In this document: positions 48,066-58,059 of the stretch, in pieces | Position numbering within the stretch: the stretch's first letter is position 1 | How the letters are laid out: each line of letters begins with the position of its first letter | From: Isoetes taiwanensis | Lineage: Eukaryota; Streptophyta; Lycopodiopsida; Isoetales; Isoetaceae | Direction of reading: 5' to 3' | NCBI GenBank assembly: GCA_021234155.1 | Contig: JAJEKV010000036.1 | Location: forward strand, 8,879,426 to 8,943,425 | Length of the DNA: 64,000 nucleotides | Translations under genes and position numbers: made by a program | Notes under the pieces: model-generated | The model's input: only the letters and a program-made list of their open reading frames with translations | Database searches by the model: none | What the model was told of the DNA's origin: nothing

Positions 48066-48558
48066 CTTGTTTAAAAATTCTGTAACACCAGGCCTGAATA
48101 AAACTATCTTGTGTTTTGTATACTCTATAATGTGTGGGCCAGGTATTTCAAGTTTTTCAGACTTTGAATATGTTTTAACCAAAACACCATTGAGGTCCAT
48201 AATCAATAGCTTTCTACTCACCATGATATCTCTGCTATGTGCTGCTTTACTTGTTGAACCTGCTGGCTCAACACTTGCTGGCAAACTTGCTAGCTCAACA
48301 CTTGTTTCAAATGTCTTGGCAACTGTATCAACACAATGTTGAACCATTGTTGGCTGTACTATATTTGCCTCTGAAACTATATTTTGTGGAACAAAAGCTG
48401 GCTCAACACTTGTCTCAAATGTCTCAACTATATTTGGCTCAACTATAGTTGGTTGAACTATAGTTTCACTCTCCTTTTCTGCTCTCCTTTTCTTCACTTT
48501 ATTGATGATGTTTGATTTCTCTTTTTCATTATCAAATTTGTTTGAATTTCGTGCAGAC
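48066..48558 (-). pseudogene. Captured exon with FCP1/HAD phosphatase-like motif
   Basis: On minus, an exon bounded by an AG acceptor (48560-48559) and a GTAAG donor (48065-48061) reads SARNSNKFDNEKEKSN, KKRRAEKESETIV, a Val/Glu/Pro-rich repeat (IVEPNIVETFETSVEP-like), then RKLLIMDLNGVLVKTY and VLFRPGVTEFLNK. DLNGVLV corresponds to the DxDxT/V nucleophile motif of FCP1-like HAD phosphatases, with Asn in place of the second Asp; RPGVTEFL is the next conserved block. The remaining catalytic part is absent. It is antisense to element C and looks like a host gene fragment. Confidence 0.65.
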
Positions 48559-48559
48559 C

Positions 48560-49520
48560 TACATTAGAACAAAACAAATTCAAACAACCATTGCAAAGCA
48601 ATTTAAATTTTTTTTATTAATAACACTCAAATGGCTACAATGAACACTCAAATACCTTTTAATGGCTACAACACTGCCTTTCATTGATATGGAATTATCT
48701 CCAATTGTCCCAGCATGGAATCAAGGCCAACTAATTTTCATGTAACAGACTCTTGATTGAGACGAATCATCATTTTTTTGTCATTGAGCATCAAGTATAG
48801 CTTGAAATAGAATACCTTCTTTTGGAGTTGGACCACGATCTTCTACTTCAAAAGAAAGCGATGGCGGCCATTGACTGTCATGATGATGCTTTCCCAAGTA
48901 GCAGCATTATTAAGTGCTACAAGTGCTTCATCTGTTGTTTGCTACAACTCTAAACTTGTATTCTCATCAGCCTCTAATGCATCTTTTCAGATTCTTCTTG
49001 CTTCGAATGGATAAGTCCTCTTAGGTGCTTCTCCTTTCACCTTGCTTTATCTTTGCTTTTCTGTTTCTTTGGAACCTGCACTTTTGATTTGGGTGAAAAT
49101 TTCCTTTTCTTCGAATGTTCCTTTACCACTTCTATCTCTGTGTCACTCTCTTGATGTGACTCTGAATTTTCTTTCTCCTCAACAACCTTCCCAAGGTTTT
49201 TACGTAGCGACTTCACCCTCATCATCTTGTTAGTATAACATTATTTGCTCCAATCTTATAAGGAGATCTTGAAGTTGAGGGTAGCGAGCAAGATTTCAAG
49301 AGTTGATATCCTATCATGTACAATGGAAGGTGATCCCGTATTTTCAAGCAATCATCATACCAAGCTCTAAAAATAAAAGCGAAGCGATAGATGAAGTGCA
49401 AACAATGCATTTACCTTTAGCCAACAAAGTTGCACATTAAGTGATACTCATGATCACATTTTAGTTTTCTTGATAACTTTTTGTAATTCTTTGGAGAATG
49501 CTAATCCACATGCGGCACAA
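48560..49520 (-). other. Cargo region with degraded coding pieces
   Basis: Between the FCP1-like exon and the coiled-coil gene lies a Lys/Glu-rich frame at 49037-49225 (EVVKEHSKKRKFSPKSKVQV) and a GTAAAT donor-like site near 49411. 49222-49410 gives another short frame (FRAWYDDCLKIRDHLPLYM). They may be exons of the same antisense gene; I cannot join them with confidence. Confidence 0.4.
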
Positions 49521-49527
49521 AGCGTCC

Positions 49528-50483
49528 TCAAATAGCACGGTGTAAGTCTCTACTAAGCGCATTGACTCTAATTGGTGAAAATTTCATACCTTTCAGTTCT
49601 TCCAAGTTTTTGAGGTTTGATCTCAGTATTGAGAGGTTAGCATCCTTCATGTGAAGTTCACCTTGCAATTCATCCCTTCTTGATGCTGTGTTTGGATTGA
49701 CCTTCCTGTAACTTGCCATTTTTTTTGCCGCATAGGTCTCAAGCATAATACTTGTTTCAAGCTCAGCAATGTCTTTCTCTAACTCTGGAGTTACCTGCAA
49801 AGATTTTTTGAGTTCTAATTCTTTTTTCATTTGCTCAATATTATTGTTTGCTTCTGCCACATTGCCACTTAAAGCCTGGTTTGAGAGATCATCTGCTGCC
49901 AATGTGACAAGGATGTCATTCAACTCCAATGCACAAGCTTCTCTCTCACTAGAAATTCTGGTGATCTCATTCTCGATCAGTTCTACATTCTGTAAAATTT
50001 TTGTGTTCAAAATAAAAGATTCCACTGCCAACTTCTTTTCCCCTTCAGCTTCTACGGTCTTCTTCTCTGTATTTTTTGGTTCCAATGATTCAGGCTTCCT
50101 ACACCTCCTGTATTTCATAATTTGAGCTCCAGCAGCAGCCCAATTTACCTTGTGCTTTTCAGGATTTTTTTGTGCAGATATGCAATTTTCCCATGCAAAA
50201 GCATAGGCTATCTGTTTTCTGACCTCATTATTGCATAATTTCTCACTCTGATAAAGCTTTTTTATCAATGTTTGTAATTGTTCTTTCAGATGTGTACTAG
50301 CGAGATTTTTATACTGTGTCTGGAATTTATCTCCTCTCTCCAAACTGATAGCCAATCTTCTTTGGTGATTTTTTTCTCCAAATATTTCATTTTTAGAGCC
50401 GGAATTAGTCCATCATCCAACAATCCATGCATTTCCACAAAATCTTCTACTGTCACTGCTTCACCCATTCTGATGCTTTCCAT
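49528..50483 (-). pseudogene. Antisense coiled-coil gene in cargo, unrecognised
   Basis: On minus, a first frame from 50483 (MESIRMGEAVTVEDFVEMHG..KKITKEDWLSVWREEI) passes by a frame change near 50340 into a 275-codon frame (FQTQYKNLASTHLKEQLQTL, YAFAWENCISAQKNPEKHKV). The second part (residues about 120-270) is a long coiled coil with heptad leucines (VELIENEITRISSEREACAL, IEQMKKELELKKSL). I do not recognise a family. It is not retroelement coding sequence and lies opposite to element C. Confidence 0.55.
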
Positions 50484-50830
50484 TTGGCTTTCGGTATGGC
50501 TATGGCGCGAGAAATTCCCAGACTAAAAGCTATGGCTATGGCGCGAGAAAGTTCGACTAAAAGCTATGGCTTATGTCTATGGCGTACGGTTATGGCGCGG
50601 GAACTGCCAGCATTAATTGCGTGACACAAGGCTGACGGGATCCAAGTGCTTTAGGTGCTGGGTGCTGTCGCGTTTTTTTGATCACCAGTATAGAATTTAC
50701 ACCCTCCAGCCAACTGGACCATTGATCAGCCACTTACCTGCTCCAAATGAAGTAAATAAGCAGACAAACTTGTAGTTCATAAAAAGATAAGTAAGAATTC
50801 ACCTATTAAAATTTATTTGGCATCATCTGG
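50484..50830. other. Cargo 5' region with short tandem copies
   Basis: At 50495-50600 a word like GCTATGGCTATGGCGCGAGAAA is present in about three variants. It lies just upstream of the antisense coiled-coil gene and may be its leader. The right limit of the cargo was not defined; it is somewhere before hairpin 4. Confidence 0.45.
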
Positions 50831-50834
50831 GCCC

Positions 50835-50907
50835 AACACCTCCAAGGATGCGCCAGAGGCCACTTAGGTCCCAACCTAACTATGCTCTCGCGCATGCTTA
50901 GAGGGGT
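50835..50907 (+). promoter_or_regulatory. Hairpin 4 of element C
   Basis: This copy begins AACACCTCCAAGGATGCGCC and ends GCGCATGCTTAGAGGGGTC, with a slightly decayed centre (CTTAGGTCCCAACCTAAC). It lies on the ORF1 side of the cargo, 181 bases before the TATA box. Confidence 0.85.
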
Positions 50908-51087
50908 CCGATTTTTCAAACCCCATAGCTTGTGCTACGCATATCCAAATCAGCCAAAATTTGTTGCATTAGAACCCTGAAACTCTATAGAATCCATTTT
51001 TAGCTCCTAATTAACCTAGAAACATCAAACTCCACCTCAAAATGCTAAACGTTTTAGGAACCCTAAAATTTTTAGGTAGAAAATCCC

Positions 51088-51097
51088 TATAAATACC
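51088..51097 (+). promoter_or_regulatory. Internal TATA box before C ORF1
   Basis: CTATAAATAC lies 110 bases before the ORF1 start codon, the same relation as in element E. A second CTATAAAT lies at 51119-51126. Confidence 0.6.
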
Positions 51098-51206
51098 CTC
51101 ATAACCCCCAAGCAACACCTATAAATTTGCTCCTGCGCCCAAGGCGATTTTCCAGTCTCCTTAAGCGCTTCCAGCTCCGTTCGATATCGACACTACGCTT
51201 GTCCTC

Positions 51207-52729
51207 ATGGCTACATCATCATTCATCAACTGGTACAGCGCCTCTCCCCATATTGCTCAGGTAGATGTTAACCTAGTATTCCAAGTTTTCTAGAAAGAAT
51301 TAGACTTGTCGGCAACTCTGAATTCAAACCCATTCTACCAACAAGTTCTGCAAGAATTCCAAGAGAAAGTAGCTCCCAGCTTGCAAGAAATACCCCCATG
51401 CATAGGGTACTTTGTACCAAAAACAGTGTTGCAAACAGCCCTAGGTCATATACCCAACATTGCTAAATTGCTGCAGAATAGGACCGAACGCTTACCCGAT
51501 TACATGACCCTGAGCAGTAATAGAAAGAGATTCTTCTCTTATAACGCGGCCTTAGCACTATACTTATTCTATAAGGCCCAAACCGTGGTAGGAGAGCCGT
51601 CAATCCAGCCACTAGAGATTATACCCTTGGACTCGGCAGCAGACGAGCAACTACTGCTTGAGTATGAGCAGTCCAAAGCGGAATCATCCAAAGCGAGAGA
51701 GGACTCAGGGGATGAAAGTGAAGATGAAATGGAAGTGGACCCAGAGGAAGAACGCCGGGAAGCAGAACAAGATGTTGGCCATTTCGAAGCTGACAGGAGC
51801 ACACCTAGGATAGCACAACCAATCGGGCTGGGAATAACAAGCCTAGCGCCGATCATAGTCGAAGGGCAGGAATATTTGATCCTAAACGATATCAAAAACC
51901 TTCCCGAATGCAGGGACAGAGGCTATCGCATCGACGAACTCCTCCACCTTCTGCGGCAGCAGCCGGACTTGGATGAATTCATCGACCAAGGGATCGATGA
52001 ATTTCCAGTGGAGGTAAGGGAAACAGCCACTTACATAGGACACACGATCTCCGATATCGAAGCTTATAGCACCTTCAGAGGCATGATGAATGAAGAACAG
52101 CTTTCGACAGAGGAAGAGTTTGTGGCACTCCAAGAACAGATGGGGATAAGAGGGAAGACAACAAGAGCACTTCAAGCAGATTCTTCATCCCAAGAACCAG
52201 TACCAGCATTCCTAGGAAGAGCCACGAACTTAACAAGTTTAAGAACGCTCTTCCACGATTACGAGGAATTGGTTCAACTACCGGTCGATCAGTATTCATC
52301 AAGGCACAGGTCCACCTCAGGAATACGGAGGGACTCTCGTCCGGAGGAGCACTTAAATACTATCTTCCGCTCCTAACCGACGGCAGAATAATAGTATTCC
52401 ACAAGAATTTTAGCCCACGTGGAGAAGAAGCCGTGCAGATGCTGATAGCACTTTCAGGTTTCGGAATACACGCACGACTATCAGAAAAAGTCGACCACGT
52501 AATTTTGGTGAAGTGGAGAACGGCATTGAGCATCTTCGACTTCGCAGTACCCCACCTTCGGCAGGGTAGGTTGGCAGTAACGGCAGCTCATACCTCTGAT
52601 AGACGGGTGGAAGAACTAGCCTTAGCCATCCGAGGGGGATCATCCAGGGACATACTCAGAAACTTGGGACGTACAGTGGGTACAGCCCAAGTGAAGAAGT
52701 TCCTTAAGGATCACCCATCCTATCGGTGA
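51207..52729 (+). pseudogene. Element C ORF1: accessory protein upstream of gag, unrecognised
   Basis: Homologue of E ORF1. It starts MATSSFINWYSASPHIAQVD, has an in-frame TAG at 51291, then continues in frame with SATLNSNPFYQQVLQEFQEK, IPPCIGYFVPKTVLQTAL, IPNIAKLLQN, an acidic stretch MEVDPEEERREAEQD and GLGITSLAPIIVEGQE. A frame change near 52285 leads to LKYYLPLLTDGRIIVFHKNF, SPRGEEAVQMLIALSGFG and the end ILRNLGRTVGTAQVKKFL. About 507 codons in all. The same blocks in the same order in E show that this was a real, selected protein. No transmembrane segment or known catalytic motif is visible; function is unknown. Confidence 0.8.
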
Positions 52730-52890
52730 ATCAATATAACAGGAATCATGATTATTGTATTAAGTTAATATATCGGCTATATATTAATAAAAATATAAGA
52801 TCTTTTGAATTGCATTTTAAGTGTCTTTTTGATATCTTTGCCTTAACAATCATATCATTCAAACTCTTAACGCAACCAACAAAAGAACTC
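52730..52890. other. AT-rich spacer between C ORF1 and gag
   Basis: The spacer contains a small palindrome at 52765-52787 (TTAATATA and TATATATTAA arms). It resembles the spacer at the same place in E in length and composition. Confidence 0.5.
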
Positions 52891-54106
52891 ATGATAAATG
52901 GTGCCAATGCAATATGTGCAGCTAGAGCAGCCAGGAACGTCGACCTTGAATTCCAAGCCCAAGGCAAGCAGACACCACCGGGACAATTCCAGCCTCGGAA
53001 TCTGTTCGAAGAGTACTACGCACCGACGCCGGAAGAAGAATTCTCGCAGATGAGGTCAGATCTGCAAGAAATAAAAGCCATGTTGGCCGGCAAGAGAAAT
53101 AACAGGCAGGACCAGAAAGTGCAAGCCCCAGAGGCACGTTCTCAGCACAAGGGAAAGGGAAAGAAGAGGAGCCGGCGCAGGTCTTCTAGCTCCGACTCTT
53201 CAGACAGCTCGGACTCAAACTCTGAGTCTGAGGAAGAAACAGAAAGAACGGCCCGAAGGGAAGAACGAATAAGGGTAAGACAGCCAGGCCAATCCGACTA
53301 CCAGAAGAAGGTCGATTCGGCCTTGAGTAACGTTTGGAAAGCGCGCAAGCTGGAACAGTTTTCCGGCGAAAACAGATCGGGGATGGAAGCCGAAGCATGG
53401 CTAGACGAGATGAGTGAATATGGAAATGCTTACGGTATGAAGGATAAGGATAAGGGCAGAGTGACCACCGCTAACCTAAAGGGGGCAGCCCGTATTTGGT
53501 GGAGGGGCTATGTCAAAGCCCATGGGATGAGCAGAGACAAGAGCAGGTTCACAAAGTTCGCGAAGGCCTTCAAACGGCACTATGTGACAAGAGAGCACAA
53601 GTGCCATCAGATGCAAGCCTTCCACAGGTTGCAACAGGGGAACAAATCCGTACAGAAATATACGGAGGAGTTCATGAGGTTGAGGCGTTATGTGCCAAAA
53701 CTCAATGAGAGAAGAGCGGTGGAAGGCTATGTGGAGGGCCTAAATGAGGATCTACGGAAGTTAGGGCCCTGAACTCGCGCTCAGTATCGGAGGCCGAAGC
53801 AAAGGCCATAAGATTACAAGGAACGGGACCCCAGAATAGTGAACCAAAACAGTGGTATGACAAAGGAAAAGGGTATGGAGGCCAGAGCCCAAGAGCAACC
53901 AGCCCGTCACCTGCTAAGACGCCATACTTGGGAAATCAATGGAAACAACCAGAGAGAAAGCAGGTCAGCTTCAAAGACAAAGGACAAGGGGGAGGCTCAA
54001 ACTACTCAAAGACAGTCAAGCAGTTCCTCAACTCCATTCCGAAAGAAAAGCGGCAAGAATGCATAAAAAAGCAGTTGTGCTTCCGGTGCTTCCAGCTGGG
54101 GCATAG
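52891..54106 (+). pseudogene. Element C gag, frameshifted and cut by element D
   Basis: Gag forms the particle. From MINGANAICAARAAR the frame shows EEEFSQMRSDLQEIKAML, a basic/serine patch (KGKGKKRSRRRSSSSDSSDS), and the retrotrans_gag core: AEAWLDEMSEYGNAYG, LKGAARIWWRGYVKA, FTKFAKAFKRHYVTREHK, QGNKSVQKYTEEFMRLRRY. A frame change near 53765 leads to SVSEAEAKAIRLQG, then KQVSFKDKGQGGG and the start of a zinc knuckle KQLCFRCFQLGHS. The knuckle is cut before its last cysteine by the D LTR at 54107. Confidence 0.9.
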
Positions 54107-54706
54107 TGTTAGTCCTGTGCCTCCTGGTTCAGGACTATTCATGCATACGACGAACCAGGTCAAGCTCAAGGATCCTGAGGCGAGAGCGCAGGGTCAGCCA
54201 TCAAAGGCTCGTGAAGACCAAGCGGCCGAGACCACCTTGATCAAAGCTGCGTCCCGTCAACAAGAGGCGCCCGGCTTCGGACAAGTGATGGCCCGTCACC
54301 ACCCGCGTAAGCGTCAGAGTGATTCTAGGCAGTTCAAGAGGCACCGCCAACATTCCTGCAAATCAGGCCTCCTTCCAGGAGTCGGCACCGAGATCCGTCA
54401 GGGTGTCTATATTGGGCCAAAGGCCATTGTACTATATATATGAGTAGAGCTAGCATATGATAGTTAGATGAGTTTTGAGTCTTGTCTCTCTTCAGTCTTC
54501 TCTCGATTGCGAGAGCTCATGTATGTTCATCATTGATATCAAAGAAGCTTATCATTTTCCTCTCATTTGTTCTCTTTTGTTCTGTTTTTCTTCTTCTTGT
54601 TCTTTTCTTGCAAATCCCGCGTGACATAGTCCCGGTTCTCTGTTAGATCAAGGGTTCTCCACGGAGGGCTGTCTTCTTTGGAGTTCCCGAACCCGGACCC
54701 CAAACA
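54107..54706 (+). repeat. Element D 5' LTR
   Basis: TGTTAGTCCTGTGCC to CCGGACCCCAAACA, 600 bp, matching the solo LTR at 45075-45681. A TATATATATGAG tract near 54432 may be the TATA box. The 5 bases before it are CATAG; the other flank is outside the window. Confidence 0.9.
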
Positions 54707-54724
54707 GGCGCCAATGCGGGTGCG
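54707..54724 (+). promoter_or_regulatory. Element D primer-binding site candidate
   Basis: GGCGCCAATGCGGGTGCG follows the LTR end directly and resembles the TGGCGCC-type primer sites of several plant Ty3/gypsy elements. The tRNA was not assigned. Confidence 0.55.
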
Positions 54725-54750
54725 ATTCAATTTTCCTTTCTTACGTCGCC

Positions 54751-57000
54751 ATGTCTGCGTCCGAAACTTCACGCCCGGAAGAACTCCTTTCCCGAGGCGG
54801 CGTCTCGCTTGGGCGCCATCATCGAAGGGAAGCTGTTCTTGACATGTATGGATCTGCTTATGGCGTTGAGGAGGCCACATTGGTCTCGGGCTCGGTCGGC
54901 GCCACCCACCCCTCGTGTCATGTCTCGTCCAAATTCTCCGCCTCAAGCGTGCAAACATTACTCACAACCTCGGTCTCCTCATCACTATCAGGGGAGCCCT
55001 ATCGGCTCAACTTTGCTCAACCTTACTTTCATACCCCGAACATGCCTTCATCCATCGGTCTTACGGTCATACGCCTCTGCCTTCACAACCATCATCTCCC
55101 TGGGGTGGGCCGGGATATCCTCATGTCTCTTTTGCTCCTCCCGGGAATTTCCCTTCCCTACCTTTCCCACCTCTTCTTCCCATTTTAATCTTACGGACCT
55201 CAAACCCAATGATGAGGGCACCTCCGGTACCTCCTCCTCGGCCACCCCTTGGCCGGGGGTCTTTCCGGCACCATACCCCCTCCAACTCCACCTCAATATC
55301 CTCACTATCATGTTCTGTCCAGCCCCGGCACTTTTACCTCTACCTTTCGGACCCTTAAGGCTGACTTATCCCACCTTTGGCAACCACGAAAGGCAAACCT
55401 TTAGACCAAAGTGCTCGGGCCCACATGGAAGAATTTGAGGCTCTGGCTGTCTGAATGGTCATGCGCAACCTCAACCTGAAATTCCACATCTTTTCCACCA
55501 CCTTGCGTGGCTCCCCTCATCAATGGCTCATGTCCAACAAAAGCCACTTTGGAAACAAGACTGGTCGAAAATGAGAACTGCTTTTCTTTCTCACTATGGG
55601 ACCCGCGGATGATGATCGGCTTCATCTCAAACAACTCAATGACCTTCAACAAGAGCCCGCGAGTGCGCCGGGGATTTTTGCGGTCGACTTCACATTACGC
55701 TTTCGGCAAACTCAAGGAGTACCCCATACGAGCGGATCTTGGTGCGGTTTCTCCAAGGACTTCCTCCGGCTATCCGGACTCATGACCGAATACTGCTTGC
55801 AGAAGACTTTGGAGGCGGGCTATCGATCTTGTCAATCACTTTCGATCAATGTTTCCTCCGGTGGCGTGGCTCTTGGGGGCTCCCTTTCATTCCACCGTCA
55901 TGGTTCCCCGGGCTGGCTTTCAACCTCAACACACCAATCCAGCGGCCTTGATCGGATATGGTGCCATATGCGCAAATATCGGGGCCACTTGGCGAATGAG
56001 TGCAACTCCACCAATGGCCCGCCTCACTTTGTATTTGCAACATGTGCAATCATGCCACGGAAGAGTGCACTTTCGCACTCATCCTACACCTTTCCTTAAC
56101 AAGATGGTTTATCAAGTGCAAACAACACCTCGGCACCAATCGCCATATCGGCCACCACCACTGCGGCGCAACCCAATCAACTCTATCGACAACAGGGCAA
56201 CAGCGGGGACCCCACACGTCCTCCCTTTGATCCTTCGAAAGCTCGGTGTTATCACTTTGTCAAGAATGGGGTCATACCACCACCGGCGTGTCCTCAACTT
56301 CCACAAGTTCAGTGCGGCTTCACGGCACAAATCGGACCACATCGGTCCGCCTCATGGCTTACCAACTCACGGATTGCTAATGGCAAACAAGGCCCGCGTC
56401 TGTTCTTGGGAAGCCACCTCAGCGGCCCTCGGCAATCACGCTATCAACCAGCTCCTGCCAATCAACCTCAGATGGATCAACAAGCAAAGGAAGAAATTTT
56501 TCAGGCTCTTAATCCTCCAGTCCAGCCATCAAATTGGGTAGGTTTGGTTTCACGCCAGACCAGAGCGTCACGGCCCTTAACCATTAGTCCTAATGGCACG
56601 CAACCTGCCTTTGCAGTCGACACAATTCCTCATGACGAAGAAAAAAAAGTTCACTTTGCACCTGACTTGGAGAAACTCATGCCGCATGTCATGCCTAAAG
56701 TTCGTCAAAGCATTATGAACCTCATGCAAGCTGCTGAAGGCCGCACGTTGGCTAATGTTCATGCCACCACTAGAGCTCAACACAGACACGAAGCTCCTTC
56801 CATGTCTCAACCTCCACGCTCTCAGCCATATCCAAATATCGCTGGAGGTAGACCTACTCAAAGAAGTTCTTTGCTTCCTTACCACGCACTCCGGCACACG
56901 TGGATCCCTTGAGATCCTTTTTCTCATGTGCCTCTGGAACTCCAAGAGGAGCTGGCAAAAATCAAAATTCCTCTAAGTCTTGCAACGATTTTGAAACTCT
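54751..57000 (+). pseudogene. Element D gag, heavily frameshifted
   Basis: MSASETSRPEELLSRGG at 54751 is a likely start. A long Pro/Ser-rich segment follows (54900-55390). Gag-core pieces include MEEFEALA, HQWLMSN and FAVDFTLRF. Zinc-finger-like pieces IWCHMRKYRGHLANEC and CNMCNHATEEC occur near 55965-56060, then a Pro/Gln-rich tail with VHFAPDLEKLMPHVMPKV at about 56650. Frames change often. Confidence 0.65.
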
Positions 57001-57049
57001 TCCCTGCTCTCAAGGACCAGTTACCACTCCCCTGACTGTTTTAGTTGGG

Positions 57050-57420
57050 GCTGTTGCTACCTCTACACCCACGGTACATGCCACGGTGGGCAATCAGGCA
57101 AGTCAACCATGTTCAAATTGCCGGAGGTAGCGCGTTAATCTCATCACGGATAAACTCCGCCAAACAAATGGGCATCAAACAACTCTATCGTGCCCCATAT
57201 GACATCAAATTGGCCAATGGCCATATCCGCGAACCTCAAGGTGTCACGCCTCTTCTTCACATCAACATTGATGATCTCAGATTCCCCTTGGAATTTGGTG
57301 TTTGGAAGGCTGGAGAAGATCCGGTGATTATGAAATGTTGGTCGGACCTTTTCTCCGCCGGGCCAAGAGTATCCATTCTTGGGCCCGCGGATCGAGTTAG
57401 TCATCACGGATGGTCACCTT
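57050..57420 (+). pseudogene. Element D protease
   Basis: VQIAGGSALISSRINSAKQM lies where gypsy proteases have the I-D-G-G-S active site. Here the aspartate codon reads Ala (GCC), which would abolish activity if the base call is right. ANGHIREPQGVT and LEFGVWKAGEDPVIM follow, as in retropepsin C-terminal parts. Confidence 0.7.
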
Positions 57421-58059
57421 AATGCCACCATGGATTTGGAAGCAGGCAAAATCATTTCCGTCGACAATGCTGAACCCTCTCTCTCCGAACCCATTCCGAG
57501 GGCGCCCGAATATCTATCAAGTTCAGGCTCCACTGCGAGTGCGCCTCTCGCCATCCTACAATCGAATATATCTTTGATCCTTGGGGAGAAATGACTCTTG
57601 ATCGGGACCCAGTATGTGGCTGCTTTGCTTGACCCTTACGGCTCCTTGCAATCGCATCCAACGTGTTGATCACTTTTCGAATCTTGACCCTCCCGCCGCT
57701 CCTGTAGATGTACACGCCGTGAAGCAACCTCGCAGATGAAACTTCGGCAACCTCTCTTTTTTCACCACGCAGAGTGCCACGCATCCTATTATGCTTCAAC
57801 CTCCTGCTCATATTGTCCAGGACCCGAAGTTATCCCCATATTCGGACTCACGAAGTCGAGATTGTGGACGTAGGCAACAATCAGCCTGTCCGAATTGCTG
57901 CAAATCTTCCGACACCCTATCGTAACAGGGCCGTCACGCTCTTCAAAAAGTTCAAACACATTTTTTTCGGAGCTCTGAGAGATCTTGAGGGATCAACAAA
58001 ACCTTGGGGAACTCACCATTCCTACCAAGTCCGATGCACGCCCGATATAGCAACGACGA

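Larger units (their letters stand above)
45772..54106 (+). mobile_element. Element C: Ty3/gypsy relative of E, with cargo, cut by element D
   Basis: Order on plus: LTR (45772-47340), Met-tRNA primer site (47342), hairpin units (47594, 47813, 48026), antisense cargo (about 48053-50690), hairpin unit (50835), TATA box (51088), ORF1 (51207), gag (52891). The gag zinc knuckle is cut at 54106 by element D; the rest is outside the window or lost. Related to E by LTR, primer site, ORF1, gag and the TATA/hairpin layout. Confidence 0.85.
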
